Source of the DNA: a virus
Direction: 5' to 3' (one strand)
Virus record (IMG/VR): IMGVR_UViG_3300029448_000129
Coordinates: 1-38,198 of that record
DNA length: 38,198 nucleotides
Position numbers and translations under genes: made by a program
Shown: positions 1 through 7,063 of the stretch, one piece after another
Layout: every line of letters begins with the position of its first letter
Position numbering within the stretch: position 1 is the stretch's first letter
The notes under the pieces: model-generated
Database searches by the model: none
Seen by the model: the letters and a program-made list of their open reading frames with translations, nothing else
What the model was told of the DNA's origin: nothing

Positions 1-1175
1 ACTCTTGTAATAGTAGTATCACTCGCATGTCCTAATTCAATTCCTGTAAACTGTGGTGAATCGCCAGTACCTACTCCTATAGAGGTTCTTAAAGTAGCTC
101 CACTTTCTGCAACAGGATCTGTTGTACCATCTCCGACTATCATTTCACCATCACCTAATACAGCCATTGCAGTAATAGCTCCAGTTCCAGAACCTAGCAA
201 AACACCTCCATCGGTTAAAGTAGATGCTCCTGTTCCTCCATCGGCAACTGGAACATCAGTACCACCTGCACGGTATATAATATTACCTTCAATGTTAACA
301 TCCCCAGATGAAGCTCTGGTGAGTGTAGTATCCGAAGCATGACCTAATTCGATTCCAGTCAGTTGAGGACTATCACCAGTTCCAACTCCAATTGATGTAC
401 GTAATGTAGCGCCACTTTCGGCAACTGGGTCAGTAGTTCCATCACCAACAATCATTTCACCGTCTGCTAAGACAGCCATTGCTGTTACAGCATCTGTACC
501 AGATCCAAGTAGTATACCTCCATCTGTTAATGAAGTTGCTCCTGTTCCACCTACATCTACTCCAACAGTGCCAGTTCTTACTGTTGCTCCTTCTACTGCT
601 ATAACACCTGCTGATACTCTTGTAATAGTACTATCTGATGCGTGACCTAATTCAATACCTGTAAACTGGGGACTGTTACCGGTACCTACACCGATCGATG
701 TTCTTAAGGTAGCTCCACTTTCCGCTACAGGATCTGTTGTTCCGTCACCTACAATCATTTCACCATCAGCTAGTACAGACATTGCTGTAATTGCTCCTGT
801 GCCAGATCCAAGTAAAACACCTCCATCAGTTAATGAAGAAGCTCCAGTACCGCCGTCTGCTACTGGTACGTCAGTACCACCTGCTCTATATACTAAATTA
901 CCTTCTATATTTACATCACCAGAACTTGCTCTAGTTAGAGTTGTGTCTGAAGCGTGACCTAAATTTATTCCTGTAAATTGAGGACTGTCGTCAGTTTTAA
1001 CTCCTAAATCTAATTCCGTAGCAGCTACTCCATTGGTAGTTAATGCTATTGCTCCTTGTTCAGAAGTTGCTATAGAAGATCCAGAAACTATATCTGTTCC
1101 TTCTAGACTTAGTCCTGTTATCGATACTGTTGTTCCTGAAGCTGGTTGTATTGAATTTACTTTTATAATACTCAT
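1..1175 (-). CDS. Repeat-built tail-fibre protein, 3' end beyond window
   Basis: An open frame starts at the ATG at 1173-1175 and runs without a stop to the left edge, giving 391 codons so far. The protein begins MSIIKVNSIQPASG and then consists of tandem ~101-104-residue units. Each unit contains the motifs FTGIELGHASDTT, GGTGATSLTDGG, LLGSGTGA, MAVLADGEMIVGDGTTDP and ESGATLRTSIGVGTG. Such Gly/Thr/Ser/Asp-rich repeats are typical of the elongated shafts of marine phage tail fibres; this is recognition of style, not of a named family. The start is 3 nt after the stop of the upstream fibre-type gene, so the two are probably co-transcribed. The C-terminus, which would carry any receptor-binding or chaperone domain, is not visible. 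Confidence 0.8.
   Translation of the reverse strand, partial: MSIIKVNSIQPASGTTVSITGLSLEGTDIVSGSSIATSEQGAIALTTNGVAATELDLGVKTDDSPQFTGINLGHASDTTLTRASSGDVNIEGNLVYRAGGTDVPVADGGTGASSLTDGGVLLGSGTGAITAMSVLADGEMIVGDGTTDPVAESGATLRTSIGVGTGNSPQFTGIELGHASDSTITRVSAGVIAVEGATVRTGTVGVDVGGTGATSLTDGGILLGSGTDAVTAMAVLADGEMIVGDGTTDPVAESGATLRTSIGVGTGDSPQLTGIELGHASDTTLTRASSGDVNIEGNIIYRAGGTDVPVADGGTGASTLTDGGVLLGSGTGAITAMAVLGDGEMIVGDGTTDPVAESGATLRTSIGVGTGDSPQFTGIELGHASDTTITR
43..981 (-). repeat. Tandem ~312/303-bp coding repeats, alternating A/B types
   Basis: Equivalent points of the repeat occur at 43, 355, 658 and 970, so spacings are 312, 303 and 312 bp. The 312-bp units encode a stretch with YRAGGTDVPVADGGTGAS. 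The 303-bp unit instead encodes EGATVRTGTVGVDVGGTGAT. The partial unit at the left edge again reads like the 303-bp type (TTITRV). The array therefore alternates A-B-A-B with a ~615-bp super-period. Third-position differences between copies are frequent, so the copies are not very recent. Confidence 0.85.
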
Positions 1176-1178
1176 ATC

Positions 1179-1457
1179 TTAAAATGTTTCTACTTTTACT
1201 AATGATGTTGCGGTAACTGTAAAGGTTACCCCAGAATTAATTTGCATTGGTCCGTATATTGAAGTGTAATTACCGGCTGTAGTAGAAGTATCTGCCGACA
1301 TGCTGATAGGATTAGAATATCCAAATCCTCCTGTGTCTATTCCTGTTAATGCTGAGCCATCACCTACAAAGGCAGAAGCTGTTACATCATTTGTAACGTT
1401 AAGATTAGATAGAGCAGCATCAGAGCCGCTTACTATAAGTTTTTTCCAGTTTGGCAT
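1179..1457 (-). CDS. Small WKK-VSGS tail-fibre-family protein
   Basis: A 92-residue protein starting MPNWKKLIVSGSDAALSN. The longer reading from a GTG at 1494-1496 adds 13 residues (MGSFELPTIIISK). I prefer the internal ATG at 1455-1457 because the upstream paralogue at 1776-3188 starts the same way (MAEWKKVLVSGST). Both also share the motif F-x-GDGSALTG. After this motif comes a short domain ending TVTATSLVKVETF. It is probably a small structural fibre or fibre-adaptor protein. A UUCG-loop terminator of the previous gene and a TATTTATTATAA motif lie upstream, so it probably heads a transcription unit together with the fibre at 1-1175. Confidence 0.65.
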   Translation of the reverse strand: MPNWKKLIVSGSDAALSNLNVTNDVTASAFVGDGSALTGIDTGGFGYSNPISMSADTSTTAGNYTSIYGPMQINSGVTFTVTATSLVKVETF

Positions 1458-1520
1458 TTTACTTATTATTATGGTTGGTAACTCAAAAGAGCCCACTTCC
1501 TATTCAGGCCAATAATAGCT

Positions 1521-1533
1521 TTATAATAAATAG
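1521..1533 (-). promoter_or_regulatory. Candidate late promoter, CTATTTATTATAA
   Basis: Sense strand reads CTATTTATTATAA. It lies just downstream of the terminator at 1549-1572 and 63 nt before the ATG at 1457. It matches the recurrent TATTTATNATA motif of this window. Confidence 0.5.
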
Positions 1534-1548
1534 TACTTATAATATAAT

Positions 1549-1572
1549 AAAAAATGGCCCGAAGGCCAAATT
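1549..1572 (-). terminator. Rho-independent terminator with UUCG loop
   Basis: Sense strand reads TGGCC-TTCG-GGCCA followed by TTTTTTATT. The stem is 5 bp (1555-1559 with 1564-1568) and the tetraloop is the extra-stable UUCG type. It begins directly after the TAA of the 64-residue gene at 1573. Confidence 0.8.
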
Positions 1573-1767
1573 TTATTTCTGTTTTTCTATATATTCAGTT
1601 ACTTTTTTGAACACTATATAAAACTGCTCGAATTCATCGCCTGTATATCTGGCTGACCGGAGTTTAGTAAGGATAAATTCACATTCTTCAATTGTTAAAA
1701 CTATACCTTTAGAAGCCTTATCCTTACTTACTTTATCTATTAATCCCATTATTTTACGTAACCACAT
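1573..1767 (-). CDS. Small conserved phage protein, unknown function
   Basis: A 64-residue protein starting MWLRKIMGLIDK, with the pattern LTIEECEFILTKLRSARYTGDEFEQFY in its centre and a charged C-terminus. An alternative start at the ATG at 1749 would remove six residues. I know similar short proteins with an EExEFIL...G.EFE..Y pattern from marine phages, but no function. It probably forms a small helical bundle. It lies 8 nt after the stop of the large fibre-type gene and is followed at once by a strong terminator, so it is the last gene of that unit. Confidence 0.65.
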   Translation of the reverse strand: MWLRKIMGLIDKVSKDKASKGIVLTIEECEFILTKLRSARYTGDEFEQFYIVFKKVTEYIEKQK

Positions 1768-1775
1768 TTACTATA

Positions 1776-3188
1776 CTACACGTATATGTATATTTCACTT
1801 GATTCAACTCTTATATTTCCTACATGATCAGCTTGTGCAGTTGCTGCATCACTAGAATTACCTGCAAATACTCCTGCTAAATGGTAATTTACTGTAGCTG
1901 TAGTTGCATCTGATGCTACTGCATTTGCTACTCCTAATCGTCCATCATTTGAATTATGATCTCCGTTCCATACTAATGCTGCTCCTGCTCCTGCTGCTCC
2001 ATTAGCACCTCCAAAAATAATACCTGATTCGTCTGTTGCAGTTGAAGAACCGGAATTAAGAAGTATAAATTTATCTTCTACGTTTAAGTTAGTTGTTTGT
2101 ACTTCTGTAGTAGTACCTGCTACTGTTAAGTTACCAGATACTGTAAGGTTTGTAGAAACGGTAGCTGCACCAGTAATATCTACTCCTGCTGCAGTAACGC
2201 TTAATCTTTCTGTATCGTTTACTTTTACATTTACTTCATTTGAAGTACTAAAGTCTACATATTCTTGATCTGTAGCTGTACCTATTTTAGTTAATGAAGC
2301 ATTAATTAAAGATGTAATGGCTGTTTGAGCTGCTGTTACTGCTACGTCGTTAGCATTTGCTGTAATACCTGAACCTGCTCCTACGGATAATACAGTACCG
2401 CCACCACCAGCTAAACCTGCTCCAGCAACTGAAGAAGCTAATGCATCTGCATCAATACCTCCGTCTTTGACTGATATTGTTACTGCTCCTGATCCGTTAA
2501 AAGTAGTACCTGAGTTAAGTGCTATAGTAGCATTATCTACTGTTAAGTCGTTTGGTACTTTTATTACTGATAAAGTATCAGATGATAATTCTAAAGTAGA
2601 TGTATCAGCTGCGTTAGTATTTAACATTGTGCCTTCTACTGAGTCAGCTGCTATAGTTAATGCACCACCTGCTGCTACTGTAGCGTCTCCACTTACTAAA
2701 GCAAAAGCTCCGTTAGCTACATTAGTCATACTAACTCTTTTTTCAGTGCCGTTATCTGAAATTAAAAATTCATCTTGAGTTGCATGAGGTGTTGCGTCAA
2801 GTTCAGCAAAGTTATCTATATCTAAGGATCCTGCGGCAACTCCTGTTAGTGCAGAACCATCTCCCGAGAAAGCATTTGCTGCTATTGTACCTGAGAATAA
2901 AGCTCCTGATCCAGAGATATCCCTTATTGTTCCTATATCTTTATTTGCATCTAATACTACTGCTTTTGATGCTGCTGCTGTACCTGCGGTAACACCATCA
3001 AGTACATCTATTTCTGCTGCTGAAGCATCAACTGCTGCTAGTTTAGTAAAATCTGACTGAACTAATCCAGATACTCCGTCAAGTAAGTTAAGTTCTGCAG
3101 GTGTTGATGTAATTGCTGTACTACCAACCTGTAATGCTGCTACATCTATTGTAGACCCGCTTACTAGTACCTTTTTCCATTCTGCCAT
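1776..3188 (-). CDS. Tail-fibre-type structural protein, 470 aa
   Basis: It begins MAEWKKVLVSGSTIDVAALQ, the same opening as the 92-residue protein at 1179-1457. It is rich in Ala, Gly, Ser, Thr and Val, with fibre-like repeats: TPAELNLLDGVSG and AAEIDVLDGVTAG near residues 28-70, and FSGDGSALTGVAAG near residues 105-120. A TTTTEVQTTNLNVEDKFI segment near residue 360 introduces a C-terminal domain with DESGIIFGGANG and ends RVESSEIYIYV. I see no enzymatic motif. It is most likely a tail or baseplate fibre subunit. A TATTTATAATAA motif lies 26 nt upstream of the ATG, and no Shine-Dalgarno is present. Confidence 0.7.
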   Translation of the reverse strand: MAEWKKVLVSGSTIDVAALQVGSTAITSTPAELNLLDGVSGLVQSDFTKLAAVDASAAEIDVLDGVTAGTAAASKAVVLDANKDIGTIRDISGSGALFSGTIAANAFSGDGSALTGVAAGSLDIDNFAELDATPHATQDEFLISDNGTEKRVSMTNVANGAFALVSGDATVAAGGALTIAADSVEGTMLNTNAADTSTLELSSDTLSVIKVPNDLTVDNATIALNSGTTFNGSGAVTISVKDGGIDADALASSVAGAGLAGGGGTVLSVGAGSGITANANDVAVTAAQTAITSLINASLTKIGTATDQEYVDFSTSNEVNVKVNDTERLSVTAAGVDITGAATVSTNLTVSGNLTVAGTTTEVQTTNLNVEDKFILLNSGSSTATDESGIIFGGANGAAGAGAALVWNGDHNSNDGRLGVANAVASDATTATVNYHLAGVFAGNSSDAATAQADHVGNIRVESSEIYIYV

Positions 3189-3214
3189 TTTATTTTTATT
3201 TTAATGTTATATTG

Positions 3215-3228
3215 TTATTATAAATATC
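3215..3228 (-). promoter_or_regulatory. Candidate late promoter, GATATTTATAATAA
   Basis: Sense strand GATATTTATAATAA, ending 26 nt before the ATG of the 470-residue fibre-type gene, in the short gap between two genes. Matches the recurrent TATTTATNATA motif. Confidence 0.5.
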
Positions 3229-3835
3229 ACCCTCCTACATAAAAATCTCCTGACGAAGAAAAGAACAATCCTCCGGATACATAAGTTGGTGCTGTTGTTA
3301 AGGGTTTATAAATTACTGTCCCTTCAGTATTGATTTCTAACTTTTCATTTCCATTTACATTTACTTTAAAAGTATCTCCACTTCCGTCAAATCTTAATGA
3401 TAATGAACCTGTTATTTGGGTATCGTTAGAAGTAGCTACAAATGAACCTGTTTTTGAAAATATAGCAGGGTCTACTTTAGTTCCTGTTACATCTCCTGCT
3501 GATGAAGATGCTTGGGCTACTGTGCTTATTATATTCCCGGCATTATTTACTATATCAATAGATGAAGTTGTAATTCTTATATTACCAACCTTTATTCCTT
3601 CTTCTTCCCCAACTAACGTTGCAATAACTTCACCTGCTTTAACAAACTTTAAAGATGCTGTGTGTAAGTATAAATCTCTAAAAGGTTTAGATACGCTACC
3701 TATATCAAATTCAGCAGCATCACTAGGTATAATATGACCTTCAGATACTATAGACCCAGATACTTCTAATGAACCGGTTAGTTTTCCGTATTGAAGTAAG
3801 TCAGGAGATATTTGTTTCCACGAAATTAATGCCAT
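3227..3835 (-). CDS. Fibre- or baseplate-type structural protein, 202 aa
   Basis: The protein starts MALISWKQISPDLLQYGKLT followed by GSLEVSGS. It contains DIGSVSKPFRDLYLHTASLKF near residues 45-65; the xIGSxxxPFRDLYL pattern is common in phage fibre proteins shortly before a C-terminal domain. Later segments are SSIDIVNNAGN and a Gly/Ser-rich end (GGLFFSSSGDFYVGG). The SGS repeats match the other fibre-type proteins of this phage. The gene starts 3 nt after the stop of the upstream connector-type gene, so it is likely co-transcribed with it. The exact position in the virion cannot be told from sequence. Confidence 0.6.
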   Translation of the reverse strand: MALISWKQISPDLLQYGKLTGSLEVSGSIVSEGHIIPSDAAEFDIGSVSKPFRDLYLHTASLKFVKAGEVIATLVGEEEGIKVGNIRITTSSIDIVNNAGNIISTVAQASSSAGDVTGTKVDPAIFSKTGSFVATSNDTQITGSLSLRFDGSGDTFKVNVNGNEKLEINTEGTVIYKPLTTAPTYVSGGLFFSSSGDFYVGG

Positions 3836-3838
3836 ATC

Positions 3839-5062
3839 TTATTCAAATTTTCCTACTAATACTATTTCATCCTCAACGTTTAAAGTATACCCCATATCTC
3901 CAGTACTAAATACAACTATAATATTATCACCAGATTGAGAAACTGTACGTTGGGTATTAGGTATATAGGTATTATTAATATATGTATAAAATTCATCTTG
4001 ACCTAAACTAAAGCCAGAAGGAGCGGTAGTAATAGTTACATCACTAAACGTAGCAGTATGAGAACCTGCATTGATACTCGATGCTACGGCTGTACTATTT
4101 AATGAAAGGTAATCTTTTATTTCTTGAGTTAAATCTCCTCCACCTCCTCCACCTGTAGAAGCTCCAGATAAAGATCCAAAACTACCTTGATCAAAGAATC
4201 TAGTCTTAGCTTGTGATTCAGGAGTAGCTGCTCTAGCAGTTAATGTTTCTAAATCTCCTGATGTTTCTATTCCAAATTTTAATGTCGATTGAGAATAAAA
4301 TTTTCTATTACCTTGCATTTGAGCATTAATAGATTCTGGTATTATATATCCGTTTAATGTTATATTAAAAGATGTTCTAGTAACTCTATCAGTTCCTTCG
4401 CTTACATCTGTAGTAGTGGTATAGTTGTCAATCCTAGCTCTAAACTTAAATTTATCAGGATCACCCCAATAAGAATCAGATGCATAATTTATACTCTCTA
4501 TTAATTTATTATTTTGCTCTATATAATCAGTAAATATAACACAAGAGTAAACCAAAGTAACATAGTCTGGTATAACTACTCCTTGGTATTCTTTAGTTTT
4601 AGTTCTATTAGTTAAAACTGATAATCTATCGTAATGGTTTTTGTTATTATACTTTCTTTCAAATACATAAAAATTTTGAGGATTTTCTGCATCTACTTTA
4701 TTACCAAGTGTTCTATTCTTTTCTAAACTCTCTCTTCTAAACATAATGAGAGGAGCTTGTATTTTACCGTTTCTATCTCGGTAATAACCGTCTTTCTGTA
4801 CTGCTTTCCATCTTTCTTGGTTTCCATATATAACAGGTACATTTTTACGTATACCTTTTTGGATAACGGAAGGCTTTATAACATTATCAAAGTAGTATAC
4901 TATTGATTCATCTATATCTTTAATACCAACAGTAAAGTCACCCTTATCGTCGTTTCTAACTGTACGTTGGATTACTCTAGAAGTCTGGACAGAGTTATTA
5001 GGTCTTGCTTCTTGATATGCTGTGACTTGCTCTTCAAATCTTTTTGCTGGTTTACCTGCCAT
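3839..5062 (-). CDS. Neck or tail-connector structural protein, 407 aa
   Basis: It starts MAGKPAKRFEEQVTAYQEAR. The N-terminal ~270 residues form one conserved-looking region with VGIKDIDESIVYYFDNVIKP, VIYGNQERWKAVQKDGYYRD, IPDYVTLVYSCVIFTDYIEQ and a YGF-like NGYIIPESIN segment. A Gly-rich linker (SGASTGGGGGGD, near residue 305) leads to a ~100-residue C-terminal domain. Position directly after the neck genes suggests a head-tail connector or tail-completion role (T4 gp14 or gp15 functions). I recognise the N-terminal pattern from other marine myoviruses but cannot assign a T4 number. It is 1 nt from the gene upstream. Confidence 0.5.
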   Translation of the reverse strand: MAGKPAKRFEEQVTAYQEARPNNSVQTSRVIQRTVRNDDKGDFTVGIKDIDESIVYYFDNVIKPSVIQKGIRKNVPVIYGNQERWKAVQKDGYYRDRNGKIQAPLIMFRRESLEKNRTLGNKVDAENPQNFYVFERKYNNKNHYDRLSVLTNRTKTKEYQGVVIPDYVTLVYSCVIFTDYIEQNNKLIESINYASDSYWGDPDKFKFRARIDNYTTTTDVSEGTDRVTRTSFNITLNGYIIPESINAQMQGNRKFYSQSTLKFGIETSGDLETLTARAATPESQAKTRFFDQGSFGSLSGASTGGGGGGDLTQEIKDYLSLNSTAVASSINAGSHTATFSDVTITTAPSGFSLGQDEFYTYINNTYIPNTQRTVSQSGDNIIVVFSTGDMGYTLNVEDEIVLVGKFE

Positions 5063-5063
5063 A

Positions 5064-5543
5064 TTATTCTGTTATACCTATTCTATCAGCTCTAGTTAAG
5101 TGACAATCAACTATAATAGATACTGATTTACCAAATTTATTACCGTAGTCAGTTAAATTATAACTATTATTTCTACCTACAAATAATTGATTCTCTCTTA
5201 CAGTATCAACTTCATAGAAATTTTCTTGCCAATTAATTATATCTCCTACTTCAGGTACTACTACTGAAGTTTCTAAATCAGAACGTAAAAATGCAAATGA
5301 TGACTCTCTGTTTAAATCAGGACCCATATCATCAGTAGTAACTACTACATCCCCTCTAGTGATTAAACAGCTTAATTTTACAGGTATTTGAAATACTTTA
5401 TCTAAAGCTTCACCATATAAGTTAGCTGTAGTTTCATCTAAACTAAACTTGTAATATAATATCTCCTGTTCTATTATATCAGAAAGTAACTCTCTGTTTA
5501 CTTTAGTCAGGAGATTAAAATCTCTTTCGCTTCCGAATAACAT
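5064..5543 (-). CDS. Putative neck protein in the gp14 position, 159 aa
   Basis: The sequence starts MLFGSERDFNLLTKVNRELL and contains EQEILYYKF, NLYGEALDK, PEVGDIINWQENFYEVDTV and ENQLFVGRN. The last two give the beta-strand pattern typical of small head-completion or tail-terminator domains. It follows the gp13-type gene and a 99-residue gene, and its start codon shares one base with the preceding stop. T4 gp14 is longer (about 256 residues), so the equivalence rests on position and the general look of the protein. It could instead be an unrelated head-closure protein. Confidence 0.45.
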   Translation of the reverse strand: MLFGSERDFNLLTKVNRELLSDIIEQEILYYKFSLDETTANLYGEALDKVFQIPVKLSCLITRGDVVVTTDDMGPDLNRESSFAFLRSDLETSVVVPEVGDIINWQENFYEVDTVRENQLFVGRNNSYNLTDYGNKFGKSVSIIVDCHLTRADRIGITE

Positions 5544-5842
5544 TATTTTTCTTCTATTGTTTCTTCCCCAACTTCTACATTAATAATATTACTGTATTTG
5601 TTGGTTGCGTTATCTTTAAAAGCTTTAAAAGCTTCTGTTGGTTCTTTTTGACTTATTATCTTTACTTTATAAGTACCGGTACTAGAATCTGAATCTTGGG
5701 AAGCTACTGTTACTGTAGTTACTCCTGGTAATGCTCTTAATGCATCATCATACCCTTGATTACCTTCTTCTCCAAACTGCACCTTTATCATAGCTTCGAA
5801 GGTTTTAAAATCTAACTCTAAAAGTAACGGTATTAATTTCAT
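5543..5842 (-). CDS. Small conserved protein between neck genes
   Basis: A 99-residue protein starting MKLIPLLLELDFKTFEAM. Its first nine residues end LLLE, which loosely matches the tag seen on other proteins of this phage. The body has the pattern ALRALPGVTTVTVASQD, a strand (YKVKIISQ), a helix with EAFKAFKDNA, and the end VEVGEETIEEK. This beta-alpha-beta arrangement looks like a small ferredoxin-like domain. It lies between the gp13-type gene (gap of 1 nt) and the next neck gene (1-base overlap). A head-located structural or packaged role is an inference from position and the N-terminus. Confidence 0.6.
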   Translation of the reverse strand: MKLIPLLLELDFKTFEAMIKVQFGEEGNQGYDDALRALPGVTTVTVASQDSDSSTGTYKVKIISQKEPTEAFKAFKDNATNKYSNIINVEVGEETIEEK

Positions 5843-5843
5843 A

Positions 5844-6986
5844 TTATCCTATAAATATTGTCATTGGTACTGCTTTTAATGTAGTCTGTAAATCTTCAGC
5901 TTCTTGAGCTTTAGCAGACAATTGAGCTCCTCTAGACGATGCATCTAAGGTTTCTCTTAAATCAGTTAACAATGCTTCTTTTTCTGTTCTTGCATCCCCT
6001 AATAGATCTGCCTGATTTAAAGTAGTTTCTGATCCTGGTATAGGAACTGTGGTATATTTTCCTCTTATATAAGCTAGCATTTCTTTTGCTAAAGCTAAAG
6101 AGTAGTTAAATATCCACTGTCGTCCTACACTATTAATATAAGAGTACGTTGGATTTTCATAAGGTACTTCTGCCACTGTAGATATATTAGCTAAACTACT
6201 ATCAAAAGTTAAAGCATTTTTATCATTTTCTTTATAATAATGAAAATATAAACTTCCTGATGCGTTAGGAATTGGAAAAATTTTAAGTTGATTATTTACT
6301 ATTTCAAATGAGTAAGAAGACTTTCTAACTTGATCGTTAAATTCTATAGCTTGAAGTAATTGCATATCGTAAGAAACTGGCATTAACATAAAGTTAATTC
6401 CTGGGCTCATTGACCCAAATCCAAATGCGTCCATTAATGATTGAATACCAGTTCCAGTACCTGCATATGGGTCAAAGTATCTTTGAATAGCAGGCGGCGC
6501 TTCATAAAATACTTTACGTATTTCTATTTTACCTTCTATACTATTATCAGTAGCCCATTGGTTTAAATCGTAATTTTGAACCGAAGATGAAAGCTGTAAA
6601 GAACCTGTGTATTTAGTTATATTACCTCCTATACCAGCTTCTGTACCATAGTTTTTAGAGATCTGAACCATTTTGTTTAGGGTAGGTTCAACTACTCTAT
6701 TATTTACTGCACTACCTGTTGAAGCTCCTTCAAAGTTAATGTAGTTTTCTCTTATTTTGTATTTAAATACTTCGTTTCCATAGGTAGTAACAGCTTCTTC
6801 AAAGCAGGTATAGAAAGATCCACTTTCTAATTCTACATCCATTAAAGGAAAGCCAAGTCTAGACGCACAAAATTTTGCTACTTTATCTGCATCTTCTTGA
6901 AACTCAGTATCTGTATCGTAAAATCCAAAAGGTGTAGATCCTGTAGCAAACGTCGAACTACCTCCCCATATTGCAATATCAGCCAT
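5844..6986 (-). CDS. Neck protein, T4 gp13-like
   Basis: A 380-residue protein beginning MADIAIWGGSSTFATGSTPF. Features fitting the gp13 neck family of T4-like phages include the N-terminal region FYDTDTEFQEDADKVAKF with SRLGFPLMDVEL, and a C-terminal part with YINSVGRQWIFNYSLALAKE, IRGKYTTVPIPGSE and LNQADLLGDARTEKEALL. The (V/I)PIPG-x(6)-L-N-x-x-D-L pattern is the part I rely on most. In T4, gp13 and gp14 close the filled head and receive the tail. The gene follows the capsid gene after a strong terminator, with a TATTTATAAATA motif only 12 nt before its ATG. Confidence 0.65.
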   Translation of the reverse strand: MADIAIWGGSSTFATGSTPFGFYDTDTEFQEDADKVAKFCASRLGFPLMDVELESGSFYTCFEEAVTTYGNEVFKYKIRENYINFEGASTGSAVNNRVVEPTLNKMVQISKNYGTEAGIGGNITKYTGSLQLSSSVQNYDLNQWATDNSIEGKIEIRKVFYEAPPAIQRYFDPYAGTGTGIQSLMDAFGFGSMSPGINFMLMPVSYDMQLLQAIEFNDQVRKSSYSFEIVNNQLKIFPIPNASGSLYFHYYKENDKNALTFDSSLANISTVAEVPYENPTYSYINSVGRQWIFNYSLALAKEMLAYIRGKYTTVPIPGSETTLNQADLLGDARTEKEALLTDLRETLDASSRGAQLSAKAQEAEDLQTTLKAVPMTIFIG

Positions 6987-6998
6987 TTATGAATAGTT

Positions 6999-7012
6999 TA
7001 TTTATAAATAGG
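6999..7012 (-). promoter_or_regulatory. Candidate late promoter, CCTATTTATAAATA
   Basis: Sense strand CCTATTTATAAATAAAC, directly downstream of the capsid-gene terminator and only 12 nt before the ATG of the gp13-type gene. If transcription starts a few bases after the motif, the leader would be only a few nucleotides. Confidence 0.55.
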
Positions 7013-7016
7013 ACAT

Positions 7017-7043
7017 AAAAAAAGAGGCCCGAAGGCCTCTCTT
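7017..7043 (-). terminator. Strong rho-independent terminator after capsid gene
   Basis: Sense strand reads AGAGGCC-TTCG-GGCCTCT followed by TTTTTTT. The 7-bp perfect stem (7023-7029 with 7034-7040) has a UUCG tetraloop. It lies ~20 nt after the stop codon of the major capsid gene. Confidence 0.9.
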
Positions 7044-7063
7044 TATTTAATTTCTACTTTATC

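Noticed and set aside
43-981. CRISPR-like array
   Set aside because: The repeats are ~300 bp, in frame and coding; there are no short repeats with unique spacers.
1179-1496. The longer version of the small fibre-type gene starting at a GTG at 1496
   Set aside because: The internal ATG at 1457 gives a start matching its paralogue (WKK...VSGS), and the extra 13 residues are not seen in the paralogue.
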